Assembly (NCBI GenBank): GCA_022706865.1
Contig: JAKJBT010000037.1
Location: forward strand, 1 to 16,714
Source of the DNA: Bacillota bacterium
GTDB lineage: Bacteria; Bacillota_A; Clostridia; Lutisporales; Lutisporaceae
DNA: 16,714 bases
Reading direction: 5' to 3'
Part shown: one piece after another, positions 6,947 through 14,020 of the stretch
Position numbering within the stretch: the first letter of the stretch is position 1
Layout: each line of letters starts with the position of its first letter
Translations under genes and position numbers: made by a program
Notes under the pieces: model-generated
What the model was told of the DNA's origin: nothing
Database searches by the model: none
Seen by the model: the letters and a program-made list of their open reading frames with translations, nothing else

Positions 6947-8110
6947 CTATTTGCTCAATACCGAATCAATTATATCAACTGCCCTGTCAATATATTCCTC
7001 TTGAATGTTCAATGGCGGAAGAAGCCTTACGACATCCGCACCGGCTCCCACAAGAAGCAGTCCCGAATCAATGCATTGGTCGATGAATTTCTTGGTATCG
7101 ATTGAAAGCTGGAGCCCCAAAAGCAGTCCAATACCGCGGATGCTCTTTATGGAGCCGTGCTTTTCCTTCAAAACCTGCAGCTTATCAACAAAATACTTAC
7201 TCATATGCTCAACATTTTCCAGCACTCCGTTTTGCAGAAGCTCCTCAAGTATTGCCAATGCTACTTTGCAGGCAAGAGGATTGCCGCCGAAGGTTGAACC
7301 GTGATCTCCATAAGCTATACATTCCGCCGCCTTCCCTGATGCAACAACCGCACCGATTGGGAAGCCTCCCCCCAACCCTTTTGCAATACATACCAGATCG
7401 GGTTTAACACCGAACTTTTCAAAGGCAAATAAACTCCCCAGCCTTCCGATCCCGCACTGCACCTCGTCGAATATAAGCAGGGAATCGTATTTTTCACAGA
7501 GTTTTTTTGCTTCCTCCAAAAATGATTTGTCAGCTGCTATTACTCCCCCTTCGCCTTGGACCGGCTCGGCAATAATTGCGCATACATTCGGGTTCATTTC
7601 TGTTCTCAGCTTATCGCTGTCATTCAGGTCAACGCTCTTAACTCCCGGTATCAGCGGCATGTAATCCTTCTGGTATTTCTCCTGTCCGGTCACGGAAAGT
7701 GCTCCCAGGGTTCTGCCGTGGAAAGAGTTATTCAGATATATTATTTCATGCTTTGAGATGCCCCCTTTAAGCTTGCCGTACTTTCTCGCAAACTTTATGG
7801 CAGCCTCTACTGCTTCTGTTCCGCTGTTGCAGAAAAATGCCCCCTCAAGCCCGCTTAATTCGCACAGCCTGTCAGCCAGCTCCATCTGAAGCTCATTCCA
7901 GTACAGATTTGACACGTGCATCAGCTTGCAGCTTTGTTCCCGGATGGCGCTTATAATAGCAGGATGGCAATGTCCCAAGCAGTTTACCGCTACCCCTGAC
8001 ACAAAATCTATGTATTCCTTCCCATTATTATCATAAACCAGGCATCCTGTACCGCGGACTGCAGTAACATCAAACCGCGCATAAGTTTTCAGTATCTTTT
8101 CCTTAGACAT
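6947..8110 (-). CDS. argD: Acetylornithine aminotransferase
   Basis: Transfers the amino group of glutamate to N-acetylglutamate semialdehyde, giving N-acetylornithine; a cytoplasmic PLP enzyme of the class III aminotransferases. 387 residues. Visible motifs: FVSGVAVNCLGHCHP (36-50), NSGTEAVEAAIKFARK (95-110, phosphate site), SFHGRTLGALSVTGQ (129-143), EPVQGEGGV (182-190), FDEVQCGIGRLG (214-225, with the cofactor-contacting Asp) and IAKGLGGGFPIGA (242-254) with the PLP lysine at about 244. The same fold includes ornithine and GABA aminotransferases, but the neighbours make ArgD the clear choice. The ATG at 8110 overlaps the argB stop by 8 bases and has AGGAGGGG 6-7 bases before it, so the two genes form one unit. 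No intrinsic terminator is evident after the stop. Confidence 0.96.
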   Translation of the reverse strand: MSKEKILKTYARFDVTAVRGTGCLVYDNNGKEYIDFVSGVAVNCLGHCHPAIISAIREQSCKLMHVSNLYWNELQMELADRLCELSGLEGAFFCNSGTEAVEAAIKFARKYGKLKGGISKHEIIYLNNSFHGRTLGALSVTGQEKYQKDYMPLIPGVKSVDLNDSDKLRTEMNPNVCAIIAEPVQGEGGVIAADKSFLEEAKKLCEKYDSLLIFDEVQCGIGRLGSLFAFEKFGVKPDLVCIAKGLGGGFPIGAVVASGKAAECIAYGDHGSTFGGNPLACKVALAILEELLQNGVLENVEHMSKYFVDKLQVLKEKHGSIKSIRGIGLLLGLQLSIDTKKFIDQCIDSGLLLVGAGADVVRLLPPLNIQEEYIDRAVDIIDSVLSK

Positions 8111-8930
8111 TTTTTTCCCCTCCTATTATAATTGTCCCTGCCTTTTTGCCATGGAAAAGCTCCAGCAGAATATGAGGCTTCTTTCCGCCTATAAGGCATA
8201 CTGACGTTACTCCCTTTTCAATGGCTTCGATACAGCACTTCATCTTGGGTATCATTCCTCCTGATATGGCACCGTCCTGCATAAGCTTTTCAATTTCCGC
8301 CGCGGTAATGCTGCTAATCAAGCTGCCGGGATCATCAATATCTCCGAACAGCCCGTCAACATCGGATAAATATACAAGGCTGTCTGCACCGATGGAAGCA
8401 CCGATGGCGGCTGCCGCATAATCCGCATTGATATTATAAGCCTTACCCTCTTTGTCTTCTGCCACCGGTGATATAACCGGAACATATCCCATAGCCAGCA
8501 AATCCCTTAATACTTTGCCGTTAACCTTGGATACTTCGCCTACAAAGCCTATATCGATTTTTCTGCCGTTCTCATTCAGGTATATCCTTTCCGCCTCAAG
8601 CAGCTTTCCGTCCCTGCCGCTTATACCTACGGCATCTACTCCCTTTGCAGTCAATTTTGAGGTCAGTTCCTTATTGACCCTGCCGGACAACACCATTTCA
8701 ACCACTTCCATGGCGGCCTCATCTGTTTTCCTCAGCCCTTTTACAAATTCCCCCGCAATATTCAGCCTGTCAAGCATCCTGTTTATATCAGGCCCGCCGC
8801 CATGAACAATCACAACTTTTACTCCGGCATTTCTCAGGGTTGCTGCATCTTCCATGAATGCGTCCGTTGCTTCGTTATCCTTAGTAATGCTTCCCCCATA
8901 TTTTATTACTACTGTCCCGCCTAAATCCAT
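8103..8930 (-). CDS. argB: Acetylglutamate kinase, with a short N-terminus
   Basis: Phosphorylates N-acetylglutamate with ATP; cytoplasmic, amino-acid-kinase fold. 275 residues. Motifs: VVIKYGGS at 7-14 with the catalytic lysine at 10, IVHGGGPDINRML at 41-53, GLRKTD at 65-70, YNINADYAAAAIGA at 165-178, LSDVDGL at 188-194 and GGMIPKMKCCIEAI at 224-237. Only five residues precede TVVIKYGG, whereas arginine-sensitive enzymes such as that of Thermotoga have an N-terminal helix of about 20 residues there. The start at 8930 is firm: AGAGGTG lies 8 bases before it, and upstream in frame there is no start codon before a TAA about 40 bases away. It is the first gene of argB-argD, transcribed away from argC under an ARG-box-like site. 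Confidence 0.96.
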   Translation of the reverse strand: MDLGGTVVIKYGGSITKDNEATDAFMEDAATLRNAGVKVVIVHGGGPDINRMLDRLNIAGEFVKGLRKTDEAAMEVVEMVLSGRVNKELTSKLTAKGVDAVGISGRDGKLLEAERIYLNENGRKIDIGFVGEVSKVNGKVLRDLLAMGYVPVISPVAEDKEGKAYNINADYAAAAIGASIGADSLVYLSDVDGLFGDIDDPGSLISSITAAEIEKLMQDGAISGGMIPKMKCCIEAIEKGVTSVCLIGGKKPHILLELFHGKKAGTIIIGGEKNV

Positions 8931-8962
8931 TCGGCCTTCACCTCTGATTCTTAATGGTACAT

Positions 8963-8991
8963 ATTATACATCGTATTGGATTTTTATGCAA
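8963..8991 (-). promoter_or_regulatory. Promoter of argB-argD
   Basis: On the minus strand TTGCAT (8991-8986), 17 bases, TATAAT (8968-8963). Start of transcription is expected near 8956, about 26 bases before the argB start codon. The -35 element lies inside the ARG-box-like palindrome, a layout suited to repression by ArgR/AhrC. Confidence 0.8.
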
Positions 8992-8993
8992 TA
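8974..8993. promoter_or_regulatory. ARG-box-like operator (ArgR/AhrC site)
   Basis: The 20 bases TATTGGATTTTTATGCAATA form a near-perfect palindrome: TATTG-n-AT, four A/T bases, AT-n-CAATA. This fits the known ARG-box pattern of TGnAT and ATnCA half-sites around an A/T core. It covers the -35 of the argB promoter. A second lone half-site, TATTGCAT, lies at 9018-9025 over the -35 of argC. Binding by an arginine repressor is inferred; no regulator gene is in the window. Confidence 0.68.
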
Positions 8994-9019
8994 ATATTTG
9001 CGTATTTTTATTATTTCTA

Positions 9020-9048
9020 TTGCATAAATAACCGCTCACATGTATAAT
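9020..9048 (+). promoter_or_regulatory. Promoter of argC-argJ
   Basis: TTGCAT (9020-9025), 17 bases, TATAAT (9043-9048), with the start expected near 9055 and a short leader before the argC ribosome site GAGGTG (9068-9073). It has the same -35, spacing and -10 flanks (ATGTATAATAT) as the divergent argB promoter. Confidence 0.8.
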
Positions 9049-9079
9049 ATTTAAAAAACACAATATTGAGGTGATTAAT

Positions 9080-10117
9080 ATGGTAAAAGTAGGTATCGTC
9101 GGTTCAACAGGTTATGCGGGTTATCAGCTGTCTATGATATTGTCCCAACATAAAAATGTATCTATTGTTTTTTTATCGTCTCATAATTATTCTAATATGA
9201 GGTTCAGTGATGTCTATGGAAATCTGAAAGGTTTATTGGACAACATATGCATAGATATGCAAGACATAGAAAGTAAGCTTTCAAAAATCGATGTATTATT
9301 CCTTGCACTCCCCCATGGCCAATCTTTTGACCTTGTGGAAAAAGCCCTGAGCCTCGGAGTGAAGGTCATTGACATTGGTGCTGATTATAGGCTTCGGGAT
9401 CAAAATATCTATGAGAAGTGGTACGGTGTAACCCATAAGCTTCCCGGCCTCTTGAAAGATGCCGCATACGGCCTTCCCGAGCTTTACCGTGACAAAATTT
9501 CAAACTCAAGCCTTGTGGCAAACCCCGGCTGCTATCCGACCGCAAGCATTCTGGCTCTTGCACCTCTAGTACACACCGGTGTTATCGATAACACCTCAAT
9601 CATTATCGATGCAAAGTCCGGAGTCTCAGGAGCGGGCAGAAGCGCAAACATGTCATCACTTTTTTGTGAGTGCGGCGAATCTGTCAAGGCATATAATATC
9701 GCAACCCACAGGCATACACCGGAAATCGAACAGCAGCTTTCCGATGCGGCAGGTGAAAAAATTACTCTCAGCTTCACACCTCATCTTGTTCCGATGAGCA
9801 GGGGAATACTTGCAACTTGTTACGGCAGCCTCAAGAAGGATATTTCACAGAATGAACTCTACGACTTATACAGAAGCTATTATAAAAATGAGAATTTTAT
9901 CAGAATTACCGACTCCCTGCCGGAAACAAGATATGTAAGAGGATCAAATATCTGTGACATTGCTGTAAGGGTGGATGAGAGGACAAACAGGGTTATAGCG
10001 GTCAGTGCAATAGACAATCTTATAAAGGGTGCTGCAGGGCAAGCGGTGCAGAACATGAATATCCTCTTCGGGTTATATGAGCATATGGGTTTGGATATGC
10101 TGCCGAATATGCTGTAA
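9080..10117 (+). CDS. argC: N-acetyl-gamma-glutamyl-phosphate reductase
   Basis: Reduces N-acetylglutamyl phosphate with NADPH to the semialdehyde, third step of ornithine synthesis in the cytoplasm. 345 residues. The N-terminal Rossmann loop is VGIVGSTGYAGYQL (4-17); FLALPHG is at 74-80, DIGADYRL at 98-105, and the catalytic cysteine is at 151 in VANPGCYPTASILALAP (147-162). Later come IDAKSGVSGAGR and the histidine-containing HRHTPEIEQ and FTPHLVPMSRGILATCY, all typical of ArgC. I chose the ATG at 9080 with GAGGTG six bases before it; the in-frame GTG at 9071 is part of that ribosome site. It is first in argC-argJ, 14 bases before argJ. Confidence 0.97.
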   Translation: MVKVGIVGSTGYAGYQLSMILSQHKNVSIVFLSSHNYSNMRFSDVYGNLKGLLDNICIDMQDIESKLSKIDVLFLALPHGQSFDLVEKALSLGVKVIDIGADYRLRDQNIYEKWYGVTHKLPGLLKDAAYGLPELYRDKISNSSLVANPGCYPTASILALAPLVHTGVIDNTSIIIDAKSGVSGAGRSANMSSLFCECGESVKAYNIATHRHTPEIEQQLSDAAGEKITLSFTPHLVPMSRGILATCYGSLKKDISQNELYDLYRSYYKNENFIRITDSLPETRYVRGSNICDIAVRVDERTNRVIAVSAIDNLIKGAAGQAVQNMNILFGLYEHMGLDMLPNML

Positions 10118-10131
10118 AGGGGATTGTATAA

Positions 10132-11349
10132 ATGAAGATTATTAAAGATATGACTATAACAGATGTGCCATATTTCAAGGCAAGCGGTGTAAGCTGCGGC
10201 ATAAAGAAAAACGGCAATAAGGATTTATGTGTAATATACAGTGAGAAGGATTCGGTTGCTGCTGCTGTTTTTACGACGAATAAAGTAAAAGCGGCACCGG
10301 TGATTCTTGACATGAAGCATATTCAGTCAAAAAGCATTCGGGCAGTTGTTGCAAACAGCGGCAATGCAAATGCCTGCACAGGGAAGCAGGGGCATAAGGA
10401 TGCAAATGCAATGGCAGAGCTGACTGCCTCCCTCCTGAATATTCCCTCTGAATCAGTTCTGGTGGCGTCAACCGGAGTTATAGGTGTTCCTCTCCCGATG
10501 CAATATGTTGAATCGGGAATCAGAAATGCATGTGAGAATCTATCCCATGGCGGCGGCAAGGATGCCGTCCGGGCGATTATGACCACCGACACATGTGAAA
10601 AATCAGTAACCGTCGAAGCTGAGCTTGATGGTAAAAAGATACTGCTCAGCGGTATTGCTAAGGGCTCAGGCATGATACATCCCAACATGGCTACAATGCT
10701 TGGGTTTATCACAACTGATGCAAATATATCAAAAGAAATGCTCCAGGAGGCCTTGAGCGAAAGCGTAAAGAAAACCTATAACATGATATCGGTGGACGGG
10801 GACACAAGTACCAATGACATGGTAATAATACTTGCTAATGCAGCCGCGGGTAATAAACTGATTGAGGCCAGGGATGAAGATTTTGATACTTTCAGAAAAG
10901 CCCTTGACCTCCTAAATACCGAGCTTGCAAAAAAAATTGCCCGTGACGGCGAAGGCGCCACAAAGCTGATTGAGTGCACAGTCTCAAACGCAGTCTCGTA
11001 TGCCGATGCTTGCATACTTTCAAAATCCGTTATCGGTTCAAATCTGACCAAGGCCGCATTTTTCGGTAATGATGCCAATTGGGGAAGGATCCTGTGTGCT
11101 CTTGGCTACTCCGGCGGGAATTTTTCGACCGACAAGGTGGATATTTTTTTTGAAAGCGAGGCAGGCTGCATCCAGCTTGTGGCCGATGGAGAGCCTCTTC
11201 AGTTCTGTGAAGAAACCGCTTCTGCAATAATGGCCAAAGAATATGTAATAATAAAAGTGGATTTGAAGGAAGGGGAATATTCGGCTACTGCCTGGGGATG
11301 CGACCTTACCTATGATTATGTAAAGATAAACGGAAGCTACAGGTCATAA
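10132..11349 (+). CDS. argJ: Bifunctional ornithine acetyltransferase / N-acetylglutamate synthase
   Basis: Moves the acetyl group from N-acetylornithine to glutamate, closing the cyclic pathway; many members also make N-acetylglutamate from acetyl-CoA. 405 residues, normal length. The proenzyme cuts itself before the threonine in HPNMATMLGFITTDA; here that threonine is residue 188 and becomes the nucleophile of the beta chain. The oxyanion pair Thr114-Gly115 lies in ASTGVIGVPLP. The C-terminus has NDANWGRILCALGYSG and ends CDLTYDYVKINGSYRS, as in other ArgJ. Since no argA-type synthase is visible here, a bifunctional form is plausible, but sequence alone does not separate mono- from bifunctional enzymes. 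The start ATG follows AAAGGGG at about 10 bases. A strong hairpin terminator lies about 90 bases after the stop. Confidence 0.96.
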   Translation: MKIIKDMTITDVPYFKASGVSCGIKKNGNKDLCVIYSEKDSVAAAVFTTNKVKAAPVILDMKHIQSKSIRAVVANSGNANACTGKQGHKDANAMAELTASLLNIPSESVLVASTGVIGVPLPMQYVESGIRNACENLSHGGGKDAVRAIMTTDTCEKSVTVEAELDGKKILLSGIAKGSGMIHPNMATMLGFITTDANISKEMLQEALSESVKKTYNMISVDGDTSTNDMVIILANAAAGNKLIEARDEDFDTFRKALDLLNTELAKKIARDGEGATKLIECTVSNAVSYADACILSKSVIGSNLTKAAFFGNDANWGRILCALGYSGGNFSTDKVDIFFESEAGCIQLVADGEPLQFCEETASAIMAKEYVIIKVDLKEGEYSATAWGCDLTYDYVKINGSYRS

Positions 11350-11435
11350 TGCATAAAAGTGTGCCCTGCTATACTATACAAGCTCTTGCTTGGCTATGCA
11401 GACTTATTACTACGTCGCATCATTCTTCTTTTGTG

Positions 11436-11482
11436 AAAAGAGATGTCGCTAACTACTTAAGTAGTTTTGCGACATCTCTTTT
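11436..11482. terminator. Bidirectional terminator between argJ and the HerA-like gene
   Basis: AAAAGAGATGTCGC (11436-11449) pairs perfectly with GCGACATCTCTTTT (11469-11482). The loop itself holds a perfect 16-bp palindrome, AACTACTTAAGTAGTT (11451-11466), so the hairpin is almost continuous. T-rich tails exist on both strands (TTTTTATTT to the right; TTTTCAC on the minus strand). It lies between convergent genes and overlaps the stop codon of the HerA-like gene. The rest of the gap, 11350-11435, shows nothing I can name. Confidence 0.9.
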
Positions 11483-13017
11483 TATTTCTTTAATGAACCG
11501 AGTATTCCGCGTATGAGAGTTCTTCCGACCTCTCTGCCAACAGTTCCGACAATATTATCGGCAGCTCGTTCAGCTAAAGTCTTTCTGCTATATTTACGGG
11601 TTTCTTCTCTTTTTCTGATTCTCTCCCTCTCCTTCATCTCTGCTTCCAACTGCTTCTGCCTCTCTTTTTCTTCCTTTTCCAACTGTTTCTGCCGTTCTAA
11701 ATATTCCTTCTCCTCTTTTTCAGCCATCTGCTCCCGCATTGCATTTGCCTGTAACATCTCGTAAGCAGATTCCCTGTCCACTTCGGTATCGTACTTGCCG
11801 CTCATGGATGAAGAATTAATTATCCGAAGGCGGGTAAAATCATCAATAGTTCCGAATTTACTCTGGGGCGGAAGAATGAACGCACGCTCCACCATACCCG
11901 GGATCCCTTTGGAATCCAGGCATGACACCAATGCTTCCCCCGTTCCCAGCTCTGTTATGGCAGTTTCCGTATCAAAGGCAGGATTGGTTCTGAAGGTCTC
12001 TGCCGCTGCTTTTACGGTCTTCTGCTCCGCCGGCGTATAAGCACGAAGCGCATGCTGCACACGATTTCCAAGCTGTCCCAGCACTTCTTGAGGTAAATCC
12101 ATAGGATTCTGTGTTATAAAATATATTCCGACCCCCTTGGATCTTATCAGCCTTACAACCTGCTCAATCTTTTGAAGCAGTACTTTTGGCGTATCATCAA
12201 ACAACAGATGTGCTTCATCAAAGAAAAATACCAGTTTGGGCTTACTCACATCTCCTGTTTCAGGTAAAGTTTCAAAGAGCTCCGACAGCATCCACAGCAA
12301 GAATGTGGAATACAATGCAGGACTATGGAAAAGCTCCACGCAATGCAATATATTGATATATCCCCGTCCTTCGGAATCGGTCCTCATCCAGTCATGAATA
12401 TCCAGAGCAGGCTCTCCAAAGAACTGTGCCCCTCCCTGACCTTCCAGTACAAGCAGGCTGCGCTGAATTGCTCCTATGCTTTGAGAGGAGACAGTTCCAT
12501 ATTTCAAGGTGTATTCCTTTGCGTTTTCGCCCACATAGTTGAGCATAGCCCGAAGATCCTTCATATCCAATAGGAGCATGCCGTTATCATCCGCTACTCG
12601 GAATACTATGTTCAGCACCCCTGTTTGCGTATCATTCAGGCCCAGCAGCCGGGACAACAGCAAAGCCCCCATCTCAGAAACGGTAGTGCGCACAGGATGG
12701 CCGCCCTTGCCAAATACATCCCAATAACATACGGGGTACGATTTATAGCTGAAGCCCTCTAACCCCAACTTAGCTATTCTTTCTGCCATATTGGGGCTAT
12801 CGCTGCCCTGCTCCGCCAGTCCGGCCAGGTCTCCCTTGATATCTGTAAGAAAGACAGGAACTCCCATATCGCTGAAAGACTCTGCCATTACTTTGAGAGT
12901 AATGGTTTTTCCTGTACCGGTTGCTCCCGCTATCAGCCCGTGCCGGTTTGCCATATTGGGCAGGAGGTAAACGGGATTATCCCCTTTGGCTATCAATACT
13001 TTATTATCAGAGTACAT
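11482..13017 (-). CDS. HerA-like (DUF853/YjgR-type) ATPase
   Basis: 511 residues with a single RecA/FtsK-HerA type ATPase domain. Walker A is GATGTGKT at about 31-38. [11 protein letters not shown] follows near 58-68. Walker B is [13 protein letters not shown] with DEAH near 267-270, and [11 protein letters not shown] follows near 300. The C-terminal 90 residues are highly charged (runs of K, E, R, Q), predicted as a long coiled coil, ending with a glycine-rich tail [21 protein letters not shown]. This architecture matches the DUF853 family that includes E. coli YjgR; its role is not established, and the homology is to DNA-pumping HerA motors. The ATG at 13017 has AAGGAG 8 bases before it. 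It stands alone between a terminator and a promoter. No nuclease such as NurA is nearby, so a defence role has no support here. Confidence 0.9.
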   Translation of the reverse strand: MYSDNKVLIAKGDNPVYLLPNMANRHGLIAGATGTGKTITLKVMAESFSDMGVPVFLTDIKGDLAGLAEQGSDSPNMAERIAKLGLEGFSYKSYPVCYWDVFGKGGHPVRTTVSEMGALLLSRLLGLNDTQTGVLNIVFRVADDNGMLLLDMKDLRAMLNYVGENAKEYTLKYGTVSSQSIGAIQRSLLVLEGQGGAQFFGEPALDIHDWMRTDSEGRGYINILHCVELFHSPALYSTFLLWMLSELFETLPETGDVSKPKLVFFFDEAHLLFDDTPKVLLQKIEQVVRLIRSKGVGIYFITQNPMDLPQEVLGQLGNRVQHALRAYTPAEQKTVKAAAETFRTNPAFDTETAITELGTGEALVSCLDSKGIPGMVERAFILPPQSKFGTIDDFTRLRIINSSSMSGKYDTEVDRESAYEMLQANAMREQMAEKEEKEYLERQKQLEKEEKERQKQLEAEMKERERIRKREETRKYSRKTLAERAADNIVGTVGREVGRTLIRGILGSLKK

Positions 13018-13038
13018 AAATGCCGCTCCTTTCACAGT

Positions 13039-13067
13039 ATTTTCATAAAAAATGCACCTTCTGTCAA
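13039..13067 (-). promoter_or_regulatory. Candidate promoter of the HerA-like gene
   Basis: On the minus strand TTGACA (13067-13062), 17 bases, GAAAAT (13044-13039). The -35 is perfect and the -10 is weak (4 of 6). The -35 lies in the loop and 3' arm of the terminator hairpin for the preceding gene. Confidence 0.5.
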
Positions 13068-13085
13068 TATACTAACAGAAGGTGC
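13046..13085 (-). terminator. Intrinsic terminator after the ECF S-component gene
   Basis: GCACCTTCTGT (13085-13075 on the minus strand) pairs perfectly with ACAGAAGGTGC (13064-13054) around a 10-base loop, followed by ATTTTTTATG. It starts about 30 bases after the stop of the transporter gene. Confidence 0.85.
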
Positions 13086-13116
13086 CTCGGTTGTAAATAT
13101 ATAGGCTCCCGGTAAT

Positions 13117-13866
13117 CTATTCAGCCCTTTTTAAAGCGCCTATCACACTGGTAACAATCAATATTGCAATAATTGTCTCCGGTATTCCGTTTGCAATGCC
13201 TATACCAATAATTATTTTCTTTGCCAATTCCGGGTCTTGTCCCAGGCTCTTAACAAAACTTTCCGCATAAATAAGATATATCAGGCTCAAAACCAGTCCC
13301 GTATTGGTCATTGTTCCCACAATAGCTGATATTACAATATCAAGTGCTTTACCCTTGAACTTCCTGTTTGCTAAAAATGCTAATGCTGCTGTTAAAGCTA
13401 TCAGGAAAATATTCATAGCTATTAACCATGGGCTTTGAGAATCTGCAATGTTTTTATAAATACCATAGCTCAAGTAGCCGATTATTGCTATCCAGATGAC
13501 ATTAAGAATGACTAAGGTTTTTCTGTTTCCAAGGTTTCTCAAAGCAGCAAATACATAATAGGAAGTAATACCTATAAGTACTCTTGGCACTACGGAAACC
13601 AATGGATTAAGGAAAACAAAGGATACCGGTGTGGGATTGGTTAATGCCTGAAAAATACTGAAGAATCCAAATATAAGTCCTACAAGTGCGCCGACTAACG
13701 GGCCTTCCATAATTGCACCTATTATTACAGGAATGTGCATTATAGTTGCCCTTGTCGGTCCTACGGGTATGAATCCCAAGGGCGTCATGCCCAGAAGTGC
13801 GGATACACCTCCCAATACCCCGACAATAACTAATTTTCTCACGTCAAATCTCTTTACTGCTTCCAT
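13117..13866 (-). CDS. ECF-type transporter substrate-binding (S) membrane protein
   Basis: 249 residues with about six membrane helices, the shape of S components of energy-coupling-factor importers (PF12822-type). The first third has the characteristic segment LGFIPVGPTRATIMHIPVIIGAIMEG followed by PLVGALVGLIFGFFSIFQAL. Such proteins bind a vitamin or other small molecule with high affinity and use a shared EcfA/EcfT module, which is not in the window. The substrate cannot be read from sequence. I prefer the ATG at 13866 because GGAGG lies 7 bases before it and the protein then begins MEAVKRFDVRKLV like its relatives; an ATG at 13932, with AAGGAG 11 bases upstream, would add 22 residues. 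It lies on the same strand downstream of a P1 peptidase gene but has its own promoter-like sequence. Confidence 0.85.
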   Translation of the reverse strand: MEAVKRFDVRKLVIVGVLGGVSALLGMTPLGFIPVGPTRATIMHIPVIIGAIMEGPLVGALVGLIFGFFSIFQALTNPTPVSFVFLNPLVSVVPRVLIGITSYYVFAALRNLGNRKTLVILNVIWIAIIGYLSYGIYKNIADSQSPWLIAMNIFLIALTAALAFLANRKFKGKALDIVISAIVGTMTNTGLVLSLIYLIYAESFVKSLGQDPELAKKIIIGIGIANGIPETIIAILIVTSVIGALKRAE

Positions 13867-13970
13867 TTTTAATACCTCCGCTCTAGTTCCTTTTTTTGGA
13901 TACCAGTCGTAAAACATATCGTTTATAACCATATCCGGTCCAACTCCTTACGGATGCTGGCTTCAAGAAT

Positions 13971-13999
13971 ATTATAATAAAAATAATATAAAAAAACAA
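13971..13999 (-). promoter_or_regulatory. Candidate promoter of the ECF S-component gene
   Basis: On the minus strand TTGTTT (13999-13994), 17 bases, TATAAT (13976-13971). The start would be near 13964, leaving a leader of about 100 bases to the preferred start codon. That leader contains a short ATCCG/CGGAT stem around an AAGGAG sequence, but I do not recognise a known riboswitch class. Confidence 0.5.
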
Positions 14000-14020
14000 T
14001 AAGCTATATTTTACGGTATA

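Noticed and set aside
11482..13017. The HerA-like ATPase as part of an anti-phage system
   Set aside because: No NurA, SIR2, nuclease or methylase partner is nearby, and the coiled-coil C-terminus fits the widespread DUF853/YjgR family.
13867..13970. A riboswitch (preQ1, TPP or folate type) before the ECF S component
   Set aside because: An A-run and small stems are present, but the conserved core sequences of these classes are not.
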